From JBOFDK01 sp051646925 (GTDB lineage Bacteria; Bacillota; Clostridia; Lachnospirales; Cellulosilyticaceae): a stretch of DNA of 64,000 bases. How positions within the stretch are numbered: the first letter of the stretch is position 1; each line of letters opens with the position of its first letter. Positions 63,358 to 64,000 of this stretch are shown here, piece after piece. Both the position numbers and the translations under genes were made by a program. Below the pieces are notes generated by a model. The model worked only from the letters and a program-made list of their open reading frames with translations, made no database searches and was not told the DNA's origin. The stretch covers positions 1 through 64,000 of the forward strand of contig JBOFDK010000038.1 in assembly GCA_051646925.1 (NCBI GenBank). The letters are read 5' to 3'.

Positions 63358-63774
63358 ATGGAGCAATTATTTGATATTTTAGAAGAAATCAATCAATTAC
63401 TTGAACAAATTCAAACGATTACGCAAAATCAAATGACAATTTTACTAGAAGCGAGTTATATAGGAGAAGGCACTGGATTAGTTGAAGAAATGGCTGATTT
63501 TAAAGAAAATCTAACAACAGAAGTTGAGCAAAAAGAGAAAGTATTTCAAAGGTTATATAATGAACATAATACGCATATAATAAATGTAGAGGACAAACAA
63601 TTATTAAAAACTCTAGTTGACCGGATTATGAAAACGAAACAACATATTATAGAAGGTGAACAAAAAAATGTGATGATTATGCAAAATTTACTTCATAACA
63701 AAGTAAATTGTACAACTACATACAAAACACCACAACACGTTGCTAATGCGTATAAAGCACAGCGAAAAGCTTGA
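63358..63774 (+). CDS. FlgN-like coiled-coil protein
   Basis: 138 residues, begins six bases after the FliT-like gene. Helical; Gln/Glu-rich N-terminal half, and a C-terminal HVANAYKAQRK tail like the export-chaperone ends seen in FlgN-type proteins. Probably a second flagellar chaperone working with the preceding gene; the substrate is unknown. Confidence 0.62.
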   Translation: MEQLFDILEEINQLLEQIQTITQNQMTILLEASYIGEGTGLVEEMADFKENLTTEVEQKEKVFQRLYNEHNTHIINVEDKQLLKTLVDRIMKTKQHIIEGEQKNVMIMQNLLHNKVNCTTTYKTPQHVANAYKAQRKA

Positions 63775-63854
63775 AATATCAGTGATTGCAAAGAAGGCAA
63801 AGGGCGTTATATAAATCTTGATAAAATTTAACAGTATATTATTGTTATGTTTGC

Positions 63855-63884
63855 TTGACGAAAGGAATTTAATTGTGATATATT
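63855..63884 (+). promoter_or_regulatory. Sigma-A promoter of rpmG
   Basis: TTGACG (63855-63860), 18-base spacer, TATATT (63879-63884), about 75 bases before rpmG. Between them is a T-rich stretch that might attenuate, but I cannot fold a clear hairpin. Confidence 0.6.
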
Positions 63885-63956
63885 AGGTTTGTGCCTAAAT
63901 AGGTATTTTTTTTTATGGCAATTTTAAGCGTAATAACTTAAGTGGAGGTGTCAAGA

Positions 63957-64000
63957 GTGAGAGTACAAATTACTTTAGCTTGTGAAGAATGCAAGCGTAG
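63957..64000 (+). CDS. rpmG: Ribosomal protein L33, 5' end only
   Basis: GTG 63957 behind GGAGGTG opens a frame reading MRVQITLACEECKR up to the window end. This is the conserved start of L33 with its first CxxC zinc pair. In Firmicutes rpmG here is usually followed by secE and nusG. Confidence 0.85.
   Translation, partial: MRVQITLACEECKR

Noticed and set aside
1..64000. CRISPR arrays, tRNA or rRNA genes, insertion sequences, prophage
   Set aside because: No regularly spaced repeats, cloverleaf-like sequences, transposase, integrase or phage structural genes were seen on either strand.

Overview
The window is a visibly AT-rich, mostly plus-strand stretch from a motile, spore-gene-bearing member of the Clostridia (Firmicutes). 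Support for this comes from a T-box in front of ileS, a SAM-I riboswitch in front of metK, spoIID / spoIIQ-like / spoIIID genes next to an mreB paralogue, FliW-CsrA-flagellin, and promoters of the sigma-D type. The F-ATPase carries Na+-type c subunits, one of them a duplicated four-helix form as described in Acetobacterium woodii. A lineage near the Lachnospirales / Cellulosilyticum-Epulopiscium group is my inference from this gene mix; no sequence search was possible.

Layout. 1-2.84 kb: 5' part of ileS on the minus strand with its T-box leader. 3.0-6.3 kb: tandem pair of unknown 542-residue coiled-coil membrane proteins. 6.4-12.6 kb: housekeeping genes (pncB, plsC, a DUF342/FapA-like protein, a small membrane protein, YihY, metF). 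12.7-21.6 kb: wecB followed by the complete atp operon (atpI, a second subunit-I-like gene, atpB, two atpE types, atpF-H-A-G-D-C). 21.6-24.5 kb, minus strand: three paralogous small unknown proteins and a DUF3810 membrane protein with an HExxH motif. 24.6-34.1 kb: two giant exported Fn3-rich proteins that probably form an operon, followed by a 28-codon membrane-peptide ORF between two terminators. 34.3-37.7 kb: spoIID, a degenerate M23 (spoIIQ-like) gene, spoIIID and mbl/mreB. 37.7-39.7 kb: flgF, flgG and a rod-binding protein, coupled to mbl. 39.8-46.3 kb: SAM riboswitch-metK, a lipoprotein, a DUF1576 membrane protein with a partner, and recD2. 46.4-59.4 kb: comFC and the late flagellar cluster yvyF-flgM-flgN-flgK-flgK2-flgL-fliW-csrA-hag, then maf-type gene, unknown, fliD, fliS and a YjfB-like gene. 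59.6-63.8 kb: a SWIM-Snf2 helicase and two small flagellar-chaperone-like genes. The window ends in the first codons of rpmG.

How the parts work together. The atp operon should encode a Na+-translocating F-ATP synthase with a mixed F/V-type rotor. The flagellar genes form the late, FlgM/sigma-D-controlled level of assembly: hook-filament junction, cap, chaperones and filament. FliW-CsrA probably controls flagellin translation through a CsrA hairpin visible in the hag leader. The spo genes are the forespore engulfment set (SpoIID, SpoIIQ-like) plus the mother-cell regulator SpoIIID.

The points most worth a second look are the hybrid c ring, the CsrA hairpin before hag, the new small paralogue family, the two giant surface proteins with SLH-like ends, the peptide ORF whose ribosome binding site lies inside a terminator stem, an apparent ATA start codon, a 32-bp tandem duplication that trims flgF, and a large repeat insertion in FlgL.
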